Shown here piece by piece: positions 7,331-13,349 of a stretch of 36,610 bases of DNA. The notes beneath the pieces were generated by a model. The model made no database searches, had not been told where the DNA came from, and worked only from the letters and a program-made list of their open reading frames with translations. Every line of letters begins with the position of its first letter. The first letter of the stretch is position 1. The position numbers and the translations under genes are program-made. Source of the stretch: a virus; IMG/VR virus record IMGVR_UViG_3300028372_000023, positions 1 to 36,610 of that record; one strand, given 5' to 3'.

Positions 7331-7362
7331 TTGACAATATCGTAATGTTACGGCATTGTCAA
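7331..7362. promoter_or_regulatory. Symmetric divergent promoter and shared operator
   Basis: The segment is an inverted repeat: TTGACAAT (7331-7338) and ATTGTCAA (7355-7362) are perfect 8-bp arms. Each arm supplies a -35 box for one direction and the -10 for the other. Leftward: TTGACA, 17 bp, TATTGT, reading the exonuclease. Rightward: TTGACA, 17 bp, CATTGT (weaker), reading the HTH gene. The spacer holds CGTAATGTTACG (7341-7352), a shorter relative of the palindrome at the recT promoter. One bound protein would silence both directions. Confidence 0.75.
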
Positions 7363-7379
7363 TACAGAATAATTCATAA

Positions 7380-7682
7380 ATGACAGCACATAAGGGGCGT
7401 GGCGTGAGCAAAAAAAACTTAAAATATTTTACCAAATCAATTGCGGAAACACTGGATGACACACAAAAAAAAGTGATTGCGCAGTATGAGAGCGCATCCA
7501 AATTAAGAGCCGTGATGCGTTGGAAAGAGCGTATGACCCGTGCAAATCTTACGAGTCGGCAAATTGCACTGGATGTTGGCATTGCCCACACACGCATATC
7601 AGAGTACATCAATTTCAAAGTACAGCCCAAAGAGGAAAAGTATTTGGAAATTGAGTCCGCGATTTACAACCGTGGTGCTTAA
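7380..7682 (+). CDS. HTH transcriptional regulator (Cro/XRE-like), candidate early repressor
   Basis: 100-residue basic protein with a helix-turn-helix at residues 58-79 (TSRQIALDVGIAHTRISEYI). No second domain follows, so it is Cro-sized rather than CI-sized. It is encoded next to the divergent promoter at 7331-7362, which contains an operator-like palindrome within its own promoter, so autorepression and control of the exonuclease, recT, the 9082 operon and the 14132 operon are the natural hypothesis. The leader is short (about 20 bases after the -10) and has no strong Shine-Dalgarno, so translation may be weak. Confidence 0.8.
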   Translation: MTAHKGRGVSKKNLKYFTKSIAETLDDTQKKVIAQYESASKLRAVMRWKERMTRANLTSRQIALDVGIAHTRISEYINFKVQPKEEKYLEIESAIYNRGA

Positions 7683-7697
7683 TGTTTAAATAGTCAT

Positions 7698-7762
7698 TGA
7701 GGGGCTTATTTTTGATTTAGCGGTCAAAGAAACAGCCTTTTATCCGTTCGGGTTGCCCCTCA
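7698..7762 (+). other. Possible structured RNA or terminator between regulator and replication gene
   Basis: The 117-base gap after the HTH gene holds a perfect 8-bp inverted repeat, TGAGGGGC (7698-7705) and GCCCCTCA (7755-7762), enclosing 49 bases with a smaller TTTGA/TCAAA stem. No U-run follows the closing arm, so a simple intrinsic terminator is unlikely. It could be a structured leader of the 7800 gene. Confidence 0.35.
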
Positions 7763-7799
7763 CTTATCTTAATGAATGGAATTAGAACGGATGCAATAA

Positions 7800-8615
7800 A
7801 TGCACATACATACAATACAATTGAACATTGAGACGCTTGATGGCGGTACTCAAGGAATGGATGCCACGGAGTTTGGAGCATACATGCGCCTCTTGGTGTG
7901 TTGCTATAAAGCAGACAATCAAATCAGTACTTGTGATAAAAGACTTGCACGGATGGTGGGTGTATCCCCCCGTGTTTGGAAAAATATAAAAGATGTTGTG
8001 TTGAGCAAATTTGAGCAAATTGACGGTTATTGGTCTCACGAGCGAGTCAGAAAAGAGCTTGTTAAGTATCAAACATTGTCGCAGAAAAATAAAGCTAACG
8101 CATTGAAAAAGAACAAAACACCAAAGCCAGTGGGTAAGCCAAAAACAGAAAATGGCACAGCGAATACAAATAACCATCACCAAGTAACAACATCTATTAC
8201 TAACGTAATAGAGTCCCCACCCTCAAATTTCCTCATGCCAGATGGTAGCTTTTTATCATTCAAGCAATTGGGTGAGTACCTTTGGGGTTTGTACCCATCA
8301 GTGGGAAGACGCAAGGGCCACAAAACAAAATTCATTGAACAAATCAAACGCCATTTAAAGAAAGGGGCAGACCATGAAACAATTATCAAAGGCATTACCG
8401 CGTACGGGGAATATTGCAGAAACCAAGGCGAGTTTAACAAAGATGCAGAGCGGTGGGCAAGAGACGCAGAATGGGATAATGATTATTCAAGCGGTCAAAC
8501 CCCTCATAAATCACACGCAGGGGCTGGGAATGGCAAAAGAGACGAGTCAATCCATTCGCTCATTGGTGATGCAGAACAAGCCAAAAAAATGCTTGGGGGC
8601 GTTTCGGAGGATTGA
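7800..8615 (+). CDS. DUF1376-type replication initiator-like protein
   Basis: 271 residues. The N-terminal ~100 residues match the DUF1376 (YdaU-like) winged-helix domain: a short strand, DGGTQGMDATEFGAYMRLL, an HTH-like stretch ending in RLARMVGVSPRVWKNIKDVV, then IDGYWSHERVRKEL. A Lys- and Asn-rich linker follows, then a second domain (FEQLGEYL-like region through GITAYGEYCRN...WARDAEW) like the C-termini of phage replication organisers. Such proteins usually sit at phage origins and recruit helicase or helicase loader. The Shine-Dalgarno is weak. The 3' end overlaps the next gene. Confidence 0.75.
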   Translation: MHIHTIQLNIETLDGGTQGMDATEFGAYMRLLVCCYKADNQISTCDKRLARMVGVSPRVWKNIKDVVLSKFEQIDGYWSHERVRKELVKYQTLSQKNKANALKKNKTPKPVGKPKTENGTANTNNHHQVTTSITNVIESPPSNFLMPDGSFLSFKQLGEYLWGLYPSVGRRKGHKTKFIEQIKRHLKKGADHETIIKGITAYGEYCRNQGEFNKDAERWARDAEWDNDYSSGQTPHKSHAGAGNGKRDESIHSLIGDAEQAKKMLGGVSED

Positions 8616-9006
8616 GACACCAAACAGCGAGTATCCAGACCGCACAGATGTTGAATACATGAGAGCCTACAGTCATGAAGTGCCAGAGGTGTGTGATGAC
8701 ACCAGAAAAAGAATTGACCACGCTCAAAAGCCCTTAAAACGCGAATTTATAATTGATATGCTTGCCCGATACGTTGCGGTGCATAAACGCATGAACGTTG
8801 AAAACGATAAACGCCAAATACTATTTGCGGATTATGCAAACATTTTGAGCGGATTGCCAGAATATGCCCTCATGCTTGCGGTGGTTGATTTGTTGGAAAA
8901 AGATAAAGATGTTTGGTTTCCACCGTGCGCAAAGATTAAAGAAATGGCAGAGGCTTATGCGATTGAATATCCTAAAATCCTTGATGGTGAGGAAAAAATG
9001 AAATAA
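8530..9006 (+). CDS. Conserved replication-module protein, possible helicase loader
   Basis: 158 residues from the ATG at 8530, which follows AGGGG at good spacing; the frame is open upstream to 8374, but that part overlaps the initiator gene and looks like a shadow. The C-terminal half is helical (REFIIDMLARYVAVHKRMNV...FADYANILSGLPEYALMLAVVDLLEKDKDVWFPPCAKIKEMA) and resembles proteins found after DUF1376 genes in other phages. The position beside the initiator suggests it loads or regulates a helicase; no ATPase motif is present, so it would be an adaptor. The overlap of 86 bases suggests coupling. Confidence 0.6.
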   Translation: MAKETSQSIRSLVMQNKPKKCLGAFRRIETPNSEYPDRTDVEYMRAYSHEVPEVCDDTRKRIDHAQKPLKREFIIDMLARYVAVHKRMNVENDKRQILFADYANILSGLPEYALMLAVVDLLEKDKDVWFPPCAKIKEMAEAYAIEYPKILDGEEKMK

Positions 9007-9011
9007 AACCA

Positions 9012-9046
9012 TTGACACAGTCACGTAATATATTACGGTGTATTTA
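9012..9046 (+). promoter_or_regulatory. Operator palindrome and partial promoter before the 9082 operon
   Basis: A consensus -35 TTGACA (9012-9017) is followed by the perfect 14-bp palindrome CGTAATATATTACG (9024-9037). Candidate -10s after it (around 9039-9046) are 21-23 bp from the -35, so the exact promoter is unclear. The operator is a variant of that at 6177 and 14075, differing in the central bases. Confidence 0.6.
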
Positions 9047-9081
9047 CTAACTTAATAAATCTTAATTCAAGGAATATCTTA

Positions 9082-9609
9082 ATGACGCAAAAACACACCC
9101 CCGCCCCTTGGTTTTTTGGTAAAGATAGGTTTGACCCTGTTTTTTACACAGGCAGAAAAGTGCCATTACCAAGCACAAAGGCAAATTTAAGTCTTTTAAT
9201 TTCATCACCTGAATTGCTTGAGGCTTTGAAAGCATCAAAGGCGGTATTGACATCCATACTTGGTGACACGTACGAGCATAAAATAATAAAAGAGCAAGTC
9301 AAAATTATTGAAACCGCCATTGCCAAGGCAGAGGGAAATTTGTTTTGGACGTATGAGTTGGACGGTGAAATTTATGACGCTGATTTTGACAGCGCGGATA
9401 AGGCGCAAGAGTGTGCGGATGAGAAATTTGCAGAGGAGTGCCAAGAGGAAAGCCCGCGCAATGGTGAAGAGTTTGAGCGGTGTGATTTTGCCCTTATTGA
9501 ATATTCCTATGATGATGACGGTGAGCGCGTAATACACAGCCGTGATGACACCGCCATGCTTGCGTATGAGCATTATCATGGTGATTTAAAAGAACACGGA
9601 TACCCATAG
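9082..9609 (+). CDS. Phage protein with 'HTPxPW' N-terminal domain, function unknown
   Basis: 175 residues. The first ~90 residues follow a pattern common in phages: HTPAPWFFG at the start, then NLSLLISSPELLEALKASKAVL, then ETAIAKAEG. This small domain is widespread but has no known function. Here it is joined to an acidic, Cys-containing C-terminal part (YDADFDSADKAQECADEKFAEECQEE...) that I do not recognise. It is first in an operon preceded by the palindromic operator at 9024, with Shine-Dalgarno AAGGA upstream, so it is expressed early. Confidence 0.75.
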   Translation: MTQKHTPAPWFFGKDRFDPVFYTGRKVPLPSTKANLSLLISSPELLEALKASKAVLTSILGDTYEHKIIKEQVKIIETAIAKAEGNLFWTYELDGEIYDADFDSADKAQECADEKFAEECQEESPRNGEEFERCDFALIEYSYDDDGERVIHSRDDTAMLAYEHYHGDLKEHGYP

Positions 9610-9622
9610 GAACTACGGAAAA

Positions 9623-10006
9623 ATGGAAACATATATTTTTACAGTATTGGTCAATGAGGTCGAGTTGCCAGTTGAGTGCAGTGTTGATGATAACGGGCAA
9701 CCGCAATACCTCAAAAGCCCTCAAAGTGATGACAATACCCTCTTTGATAATTTCAAAGACCTTACCATCCCAATCAGGCGTAAAGACAAATCAGGTTTTG
9801 ACAGAGAACATGACGCAAGGATGTGCGCCTCAAGGGTAAACTATAATGGAAACGCTGATTTTCGCATTGAGTTTTCAGATATTTATGTGAGTTTGCATGA
9901 CCTATGCCGTGCATGTGGTTTTATCACATTGCAATATGAAAACAACGTGCCAATTTCTTACAAAAATGATGAGGTGATTGCTTATGCCATATCAAACTAC
10001 ATTTAA
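9623..10006 (+). CDS. Hypothetical early protein
   Basis: 127-residue soluble protein, mostly beta-like with many aromatic and acidic residues (METYIFTVLVNEVELPVECSV...). It has two Cys in DLCRACG near the C-terminus. I recognise no family. It follows the 9082 gene after 13 bases and overlaps a tiny lipoprotein gene by 23 bases at its end, so it belongs to the same operon. Confidence 0.6.
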   Translation: METYIFTVLVNEVELPVECSVDDNGQPQYLKSPQSDDNTLFDNFKDLTIPIRRKDKSGFDREHDARMCASRVNYNGNADFRIEFSDIYVSLHDLCRACGFITLQYENNVPISYKNDEVIAYAISNYI

Positions 10007-10121
10007 AATTTTAACATTGTGCATTTTTTGCACATTGCTATCCGCTTGCAATGACAAAGCCATGAGTGTTTGCCAAGAAAAACACAGTTTTGACACATGC
10101 TTTTATACTTTAAACCGATAA
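9984..10121 (+). CDS. Tiny phage lipoprotein
   Basis: 45-residue protein: basic/polar start, hydrophobic signal (FKILTLCIFCTLLSAC) with a good lipobox LSAC, Cys at residue 22, and a mature part of only 24 residues with two further Cys (VCQEKHSFDTCF) that could form a disulphide. It should be exported and lipidated. Small early lipoproteins in phages sometimes block superinfection at the cell surface, but that role is inference. The gene overlaps the previous gene in another frame, showing the compact coding of this block. Confidence 0.65.
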   Translation: MPYQTTFKILTLCIFCTLLSACNDKAMSVCQEKHSFDTCFYTLNR

Positions 10122-10150
10122 ATTAACTTAACGAATAGGACAAATTAACA

Positions 10151-11323
10151 ATGATTATTTTTCAAAACAACGGTGAGATTGACATCAACGCCATTAAAAC
10201 ATTTGGTGTTTCGGTAAAAAAAGAGGGGTCAATTGGTTTCTTTGGCACTGGATTAAAATACGCAATTGCAGTTTTATTGCGTGAGGGCGGTGAAATCACA
10301 ATTTATTCAGGCGAAAACAAACTTGAATTTGGCATTGAATCCCTTGAGGTCACGGGTGAGTCGTTTGATTTCATCACAATGAATGGTGAGAGGCTTGGTT
10401 TCACAACTGAATTGGGCAAAATGTGGCGACCTTGGATGGCTTTTCGTGAAATATATTGCAATTGTACGGATGAGGGTGGTGAGATATTTGAGAGTTTGGG
10501 TCATCCAAAGGCGATACCAAACAAAACACTTGTGGTTTGTAAGGGGAAAGCGATTGAGGAAATTTATAGAGATATAAACCTGTATATTTTGCAGACATTG
10601 CCAATGGTATCAAATGAATACGTTGAGTTGCGTGATAAATCCACACGCCATGTGTTTTACAAAGGTGTGATGGTCAAAGATGATATGCCTCAATCCCTTT
10701 ATACTTACAATATTATGCGTCACATTGACTTGACAGAGGACAGGACAGCCAAATATCAATTTGAAGTCATCCGTGAAATCAACAACGGTATTGTGAAACT
10801 TGATGATGTCACAGTCATACGCAGAATTGTGTGTGCCCCTGAACATACGCTTGAACACCAATTGGATTATGACATCCATGTGACACCATCGGATGAATTT
10901 TTGGAAGTGTGCAAGCAATTAGCGGAAACCAAAGATCGCACGGCAAACAATAAGGCGATAAAGTATGCGCTCAAATACATTGATGCCAATACAGAGCCAC
11001 AGGTAATTGAACTCACACCGCTTGAGCAAGGGATGTATGAAAAATCCGTTGAGTTGTTGGGGATAGCGGGATACAACGTCATGGAATTTCCCGTCAAGTT
11101 TGTTGAGACATTGGGCACGGGTGTTTTTGCACAAGCCAAGGATGGCATCATGTGGGTTGCCAAGTCGTGTTTTGAGCAAGGGACAAAGACGGTTGCCCAC
11201 GCATTGCTTGAGGAACATTTTCACTTAAAACACGGATACCGTGATTGTGAGCGTGATTTCCAAACATTCTTATTCAAAAACGTGCTCACATTGGTTGAGC
11301 GATTAAATCAGGAGGCTTTTTAA
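10151..11323 (+). CDS. GHKL-type ATPase-like phage protein
   Basis: 390 residues. The N-terminus (DINAIKTFGVSVK...SIGFFGTGLKYAIAVLLREGGEITIYSG) matches the ATP-lid and G-x-G region of Bergerat-fold (GHKL) ATPases, as in a family common in phage early regions and usually just called 'ATP-binding protein'. The usual Asn of the N-box is not clear, so ATP hydrolysis is doubtful. The C-terminus contains AHALLEEHFHLKHGYRDCERDFQ, a His/Glu-rich helix reminiscent of a metallopeptidase active site but without a standard HExxH. The role is unknown; it may manipulate host proteins or DNA early in infection. Confidence 0.65.
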   Translation: MIIFQNNGEIDINAIKTFGVSVKKEGSIGFFGTGLKYAIAVLLREGGEITIYSGENKLEFGIESLEVTGESFDFITMNGERLGFTTELGKMWRPWMAFREIYCNCTDEGGEIFESLGHPKAIPNKTLVVCKGKAIEEIYRDINLYILQTLPMVSNEYVELRDKSTRHVFYKGVMVKDDMPQSLYTYNIMRHIDLTEDRTAKYQFEVIREINNGIVKLDDVTVIRRIVCAPEHTLEHQLDYDIHVTPSDEFLEVCKQLAETKDRTANNKAIKYALKYIDANTEPQVIELTPLEQGMYEKSVELLGIAGYNVMEFPVKFVETLGTGVFAQAKDGIMWVAKSCFEQGTKTVAHALLEEHFHLKHGYRDCERDFQTFLFKNVLTLVERLNQEAF

Positions 11324-11324
11324 T

Positions 11325-11426
11325 ATGAAAAAGAAAAAATCAATCAAGCCCGTATTTGAGGCGGTGCGTATCAATGTTGGTGGGCATGTTTGGCGCGCAC
11401 ACTGGATTGATGCAGAAAAACCTTGA
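11325..11426 (+). CDS. 33-residue basic protein
   Basis: Starts two bases after the previous stop, with AGGAG (11310-11314) as Shine-Dalgarno inside the end of the GHKL-like gene. The product begins MKKKKSIKPVFEAVRINVGG and ends DAEKP. The good ribosome site and codon use like the phage backbone argue that it is real. Function unknown. It is the last backbone-type gene before the foreign-looking island. Confidence 0.5.
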   Translation: MKKKKSIKPVFEAVRINVGGHVWRAHWIDAEKP

Positions 11427-11472
11427 AAAAATGAGCGAATAATAATTAATTAGGAATTGTACGTTTTAGGGC

Positions 11473-11501
11473 TTGAAAACCTGCTTTTATTATACTAAAT
11501 T
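11473..11501 (+). promoter_or_regulatory. Candidate promoter of the cargo island
   Basis: TTGAAA (11473-11478) and TAAATT (11496-11501) are 17 bp apart in an AT-rich segment upstream of the 11554 gene; TATACT (11491-11496) is a better -10 but too close to that -35. No phage-type operator palindrome is present. Confidence 0.35.
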
Positions 11502-11553
11502 AGAGATATAAGGTGACGGATTGGCCGACACCCACTAACGAAAGGTTAACAAA

Positions 11554-11853
11554 ATGAGAAATTTTACACAAAAGCAAGCCTACGTATTATGCGCTACTCT
11601 TTACGGCAAGCCAGCCGATGATGACGGGCGTTTTACAAGCACCCATGTTGATACGGGTGAAGTACAACACGCCGAAGGTTACACTAAAATGGCTCAAGAT
11701 GCGGACTATCCAAAAATTTACGACACGTTTTTAAGCCATTATCACGGAGTCTATAAAACGACGAAGGCTCGCAAGAAGTTTGTAGATAGAGAGATGGAGA
11801 GAGCCCTTTATATCGGCGCTTGTAACGGGTTGTGCGAATTTACACAAATGTAA
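11554..11853 (+). CDS. Hypothetical protein of the cargo island
   Basis: 99-residue soluble protein (MRNFTQKQAYVLCATLYGKP...) with many Lys, Tyr and Asp; not recognised. It is preceded by GAAAGG about ten bases upstream of the ATG. Its last eight codons (reading GLCEFTQM) lie within the first copy of the 25-bp direct repeat, so an identical 3' end recurs after the next gene. Composition matches the neighbouring island genes rather than the phage backbone. Confidence 0.6.
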   Translation: MRNFTQKQAYVLCATLYGKPADDDGRFTSTHVDTGEVQHAEGYTKMAQDADYPKIYDTFLSHYHGVYKTTKARKKFVDREMERALYIGACNGLCEFTQM

Positions 11854-11855
11854 GG
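11831..11855 (+). repeat. 25-bp direct repeat, copy 1
   Basis: Begins TGTGCGAATTTACACAAATG and includes the 11554 gene's stop and the start of the next gene's ribosome site. It is identical over 25 bases to 12568-12592. Its first 16 bases form a dyad (TGTG, 8-base gap, CACA). The copies bracket exactly one gene. Confidence 0.85.
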
Positions 11856-11867
11856 AGGGTACTTAAA

Positions 11868-12560
11868 ATGAACAAACTAAAAGCATACCATAATGACAAG
11901 TCTATCAAGGACAAATATGTTAAACGAGTTACATGGCATTTTGAACAAGACAACATCATTCGCGATATCGGCTGGAACGGTTGTAAAGGCTGTGCCATTG
12001 GCTGTACTCTGGAGAAGTATGACCACTCGCAATACCCCATTGAACTTGGGATACCTGAATGGCTTGCCAGAGTTGAGGACACGCTTTTCGAGGGCATGAG
12101 CAAGGATAAATCCAGAACGTGGCCTATTGATTTTCTGGCGGCCGTTAATATCGGTTCGGACCTTGAAGCAATCAAAGCCCCGTTCCTGCTCTTTGTTCTT
12201 AAAGACACTCTGGAAACTTTCGAATCCGTGGAATACCCAGATGTTAAGAAAGCGGTGGAGGTGACAATAGCCCTATGGGAGCGAGACGACATTGGCTCTG
12301 CTGATTGGCAAGAGGCAGCAAAGGCAGCATGGGCAGCAGCATGGGAATCATGGGCAGCAGCAGAGTCAGCAGCAGAGGCAGCAGCATGGGCAGCAGCAGA
12401 GGCAGCAGCAAAGGCAGCAGCATGGGCAGCATGGGCAGCAGCAGAGGCAGCAGCAGAGGCAGCAGCATGGGCAGCAGGGGAATCATGGGCAGCAGCAAAG
12501 GCAGCAGCATATGACCGATATGCCGATGAAATTTTGAGTTTGATTAAGGAGTGTAGATAG
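11868..12560 (+). CDS. Protein with Cys-rich N-terminal domain and Ala/Trp-rich repeat tail
   Basis: 230 residues from the ATG at 11868, which follows a strong AAGGAGG. Residues 1-~125 form a globular part with CKGCAIGC near residue 40, IELGIPEWLARVEDTLFEG and PIDFLAAVNIG. I recall this arrangement from a widespread family of unknown function in bacteria and phages that also ends in Ala-rich tails. From about residue 140 to 218 the protein is a low-complexity helix built from AAAEAAAWAAA-like units. The gene lies between two 25-bp direct repeats, like an inserted cassette. Function unknown. Confidence 0.8.
   Translation: MNKLKAYHNDKSIKDKYVKRVTWHFEQDNIIRDIGWNGCKGCAIGCTLEKYDHSQYPIELGIPEWLARVEDTLFEGMSKDKSRTWPIDFLAAVNIGSDLEAIKAPFLLFVLKDTLETFESVEYPDVKKAVEVTIALWERDDIGSADWQEAAKAAWAAAWESWAAAESAAEAAAWAAAEAAAKAAAWAAWAAAEAAAEAAAWAAGESWAAAKAAAYDRYADEILSLIKECR
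12309..12510 (+). repeat. Low-complexity GCAGCA-rich tract
   Basis: About 200 bases of imperfect repeats built on GCAGCA, with units GCAGCAGAGGCA and GCAGCATGGGCA. It encodes the Ala/Trp-rich tail of the 11868 product. Lack of stop triplets in this motif opens long spurious frames in all directions. Such tracts change length readily by slippage or unequal exchange. Confidence 0.85.
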
Positions 12561-12567
12561 CCACATA

Positions 12568-12592
12568 TGTGCGAATTTACACAAATGTAAGG
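12568..12592 (+). repeat. 25-bp direct repeat, copy 2
   Basis: Identical to 11831-11855; here it is intergenic, between the Ala-rich gene and the transposase fragment, and supplies the latter's AAGG. It is entered through the perfect palindrome CACATATGTG (12562-12571), which is absent at copy 1. Confidence 0.85.
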
Positions 12593-12603
12593 GTAAAGTG
12601 AAA

Positions 12604-13008
12604 ATGAAAAGCATCGCTGAAGTTTACAGGCGCTGGCCATCCCACGCGGACTGCATCGCACACTTAGAGCAAGTCCGGTGGGGTGGTTCCCCAGAATGTC
12701 CTTATTGTAACAAAAGTGACAAGATCAGCCCTCATACTGAAAGAGGGAGGCAATCGCGGTGGCAGTGCAGCCTTTGCCAAAAGTCCTTCACCGTGACGGT
12801 GGGAACGCTATTCCACAACAGCCACGTCGATCTTCAACGCTGGTTTCTTCTTATATCGCTGATGTCCGAAATAAAAGGGCTTTCCGCCACGAAAGCCGCA
12901 CTTCACCTTGAAATGCGCCGACCTACCGTAGGGTCGATGATGCGCCGCATCCGAGCCAGCCCTAGAAAGGCAGATTTGATTTATTTATTGCCCATTAGGG
13001 GATTATAG
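12604..13008 (+). pseudogene. Truncated IS1595-family transposase
   Basis: 134 codons covering only the N-terminal part of an IS1595/ISXO2-type transposase. The zinc ribbon has C32-x2-C35 (ECPYCNK) and C55-x2-C58 (QCSLCQKSF), followed by TVTVGTLFHNSHVDLQRWF and the helical LSATKAALHLEMRRPTVGSMMRRIR. Full-length members have roughly 300 residues; the DDE catalytic domain is missing. The match ends near residue 123 and the last ten codons look unrelated, so the phage backbone probably resumes near 12975. It cannot transpose by itself. A GTG at 12598 is an alternative start. Confidence 0.85.
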
Positions 13009-13075
13009 TTGCTGAATTGGGATGTGCTTTTAGGGTGGATGATTTTCAATAAGCCACAACCGCCAAAATTGGGAG

Positions 13076-13342
13076 ATGAGCAAAATGTTTAGAACGGATG
13101 CACAACAAGAGATAGTTGATAAATTTTATAAGCCAGACGTTGATGCGATGTGGCTTGAGAGAGAGATAATGCAAGATGCCAGAAACAGACACAACCAATT
13201 CAAAAACGAATCCAGACACGGTGATGAGCACAGATGTTCGTTGCCCCAATTGCCAAGGCGAGGGATTCGATTACAGCAAGAAACCATTGATGGAGTCGGA
13301 CACGCCACAATGCTTGATGTGCATGGGAACGGGGATGATTGA
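13076..13342 (+). CDS. Possible small protein overlapping the zinc-ribbon gene
   Basis: Frame starting MSKMFRTDAQQEIVDKFYKP. The first ~45 residues look protein-like; the rest overlaps the 13176 gene and reads like a wrong-frame translation of it. The ATG at 13085 is better spaced from GGGAG (13071-13075). Either a short true gene has lost its stop, or the frame is spurious. Unrecognised. Confidence 0.35.
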   Translation: MSKMFRTDAQQEIVDKFYKPDVDAMWLEREIMQDARNRHNQFKNESRHGDEHRCSLPQLPRRGIRLQQETIDGVGHATMLDVHGNGDD

Positions 13343-13349
13343 AAAATGA
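13176..13349 (+). CDS. Small DnaJ-like zinc-ribbon protein
   Basis: 57 residues with two paired knuckles: CPNCQGEG at 23-30 and CLMCMGTG at 46-53. This CxxCxGxG pair is the DnaJ cysteine-rich zinc-binding motif; small phage proteins with this pair are common before or among nucleic-acid enzymes. It probably binds one zinc ion and mediates protein contacts. Its stop overlaps the start of the exonuclease gene (ATGA at 13346-13349), showing translational coupling. ATG at 13224 is an alternative start. Confidence 0.65.
   Translation: MPETDTTNSKTNPDTVMSTDVRCPNCQGEGFDYSKKPLMESDTPQCLMCMGTGMIEK

Larger units (their letters stand above)
11427..13008 (+). mobile_element. Foreign cargo island with truncated IS1595-type transposase
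   Basis: This stretch differs from the rest of the phage. Codon use is more GC-rich, the Shine-Dalgarno sequences are strong (AAGGAGG before 11868), it has its own promoter-like sequence, and two of the few GATC sites of the window lie here. It contains a hypothetical gene, an Ala-rich gene between 25-bp direct repeats, and the first half of an IS1595-family transposase. I found no terminal inverted repeats or target duplication, so the borders (left near 11430, right near 12975-13008) are approximate. Confidence 0.5.

Noticed and set aside
8195-8215. TTACTAACGTAA as another operator copy
   Set aside because: Only a partial match, arms not aligned as in the four sites, and inside the DUF1376 coding sequence.
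8374-8529. Upstream extension of the 8530 gene
   Set aside because: It lies wholly inside the DUF1376 gene in another frame and reads like a shadow; the ATG at 8530 has a usable ribosome site.
11840-12661. 273-codon open frame on the minus strand across the Ala-rich gene
   Set aside because: It exists because GCAGCA repeats contain no stop triplets in any frame; the plus-strand gene has a strong ribosome site and a globular N-terminal domain, and the reverse frame has neither.
11427-13075. Terminal inverted repeats and target duplication of an intact insertion sequence
   Set aside because: I compared the two borders and found only short direct similarities (TTTTAGGG); the transposase is truncated, so one end is probably lost.
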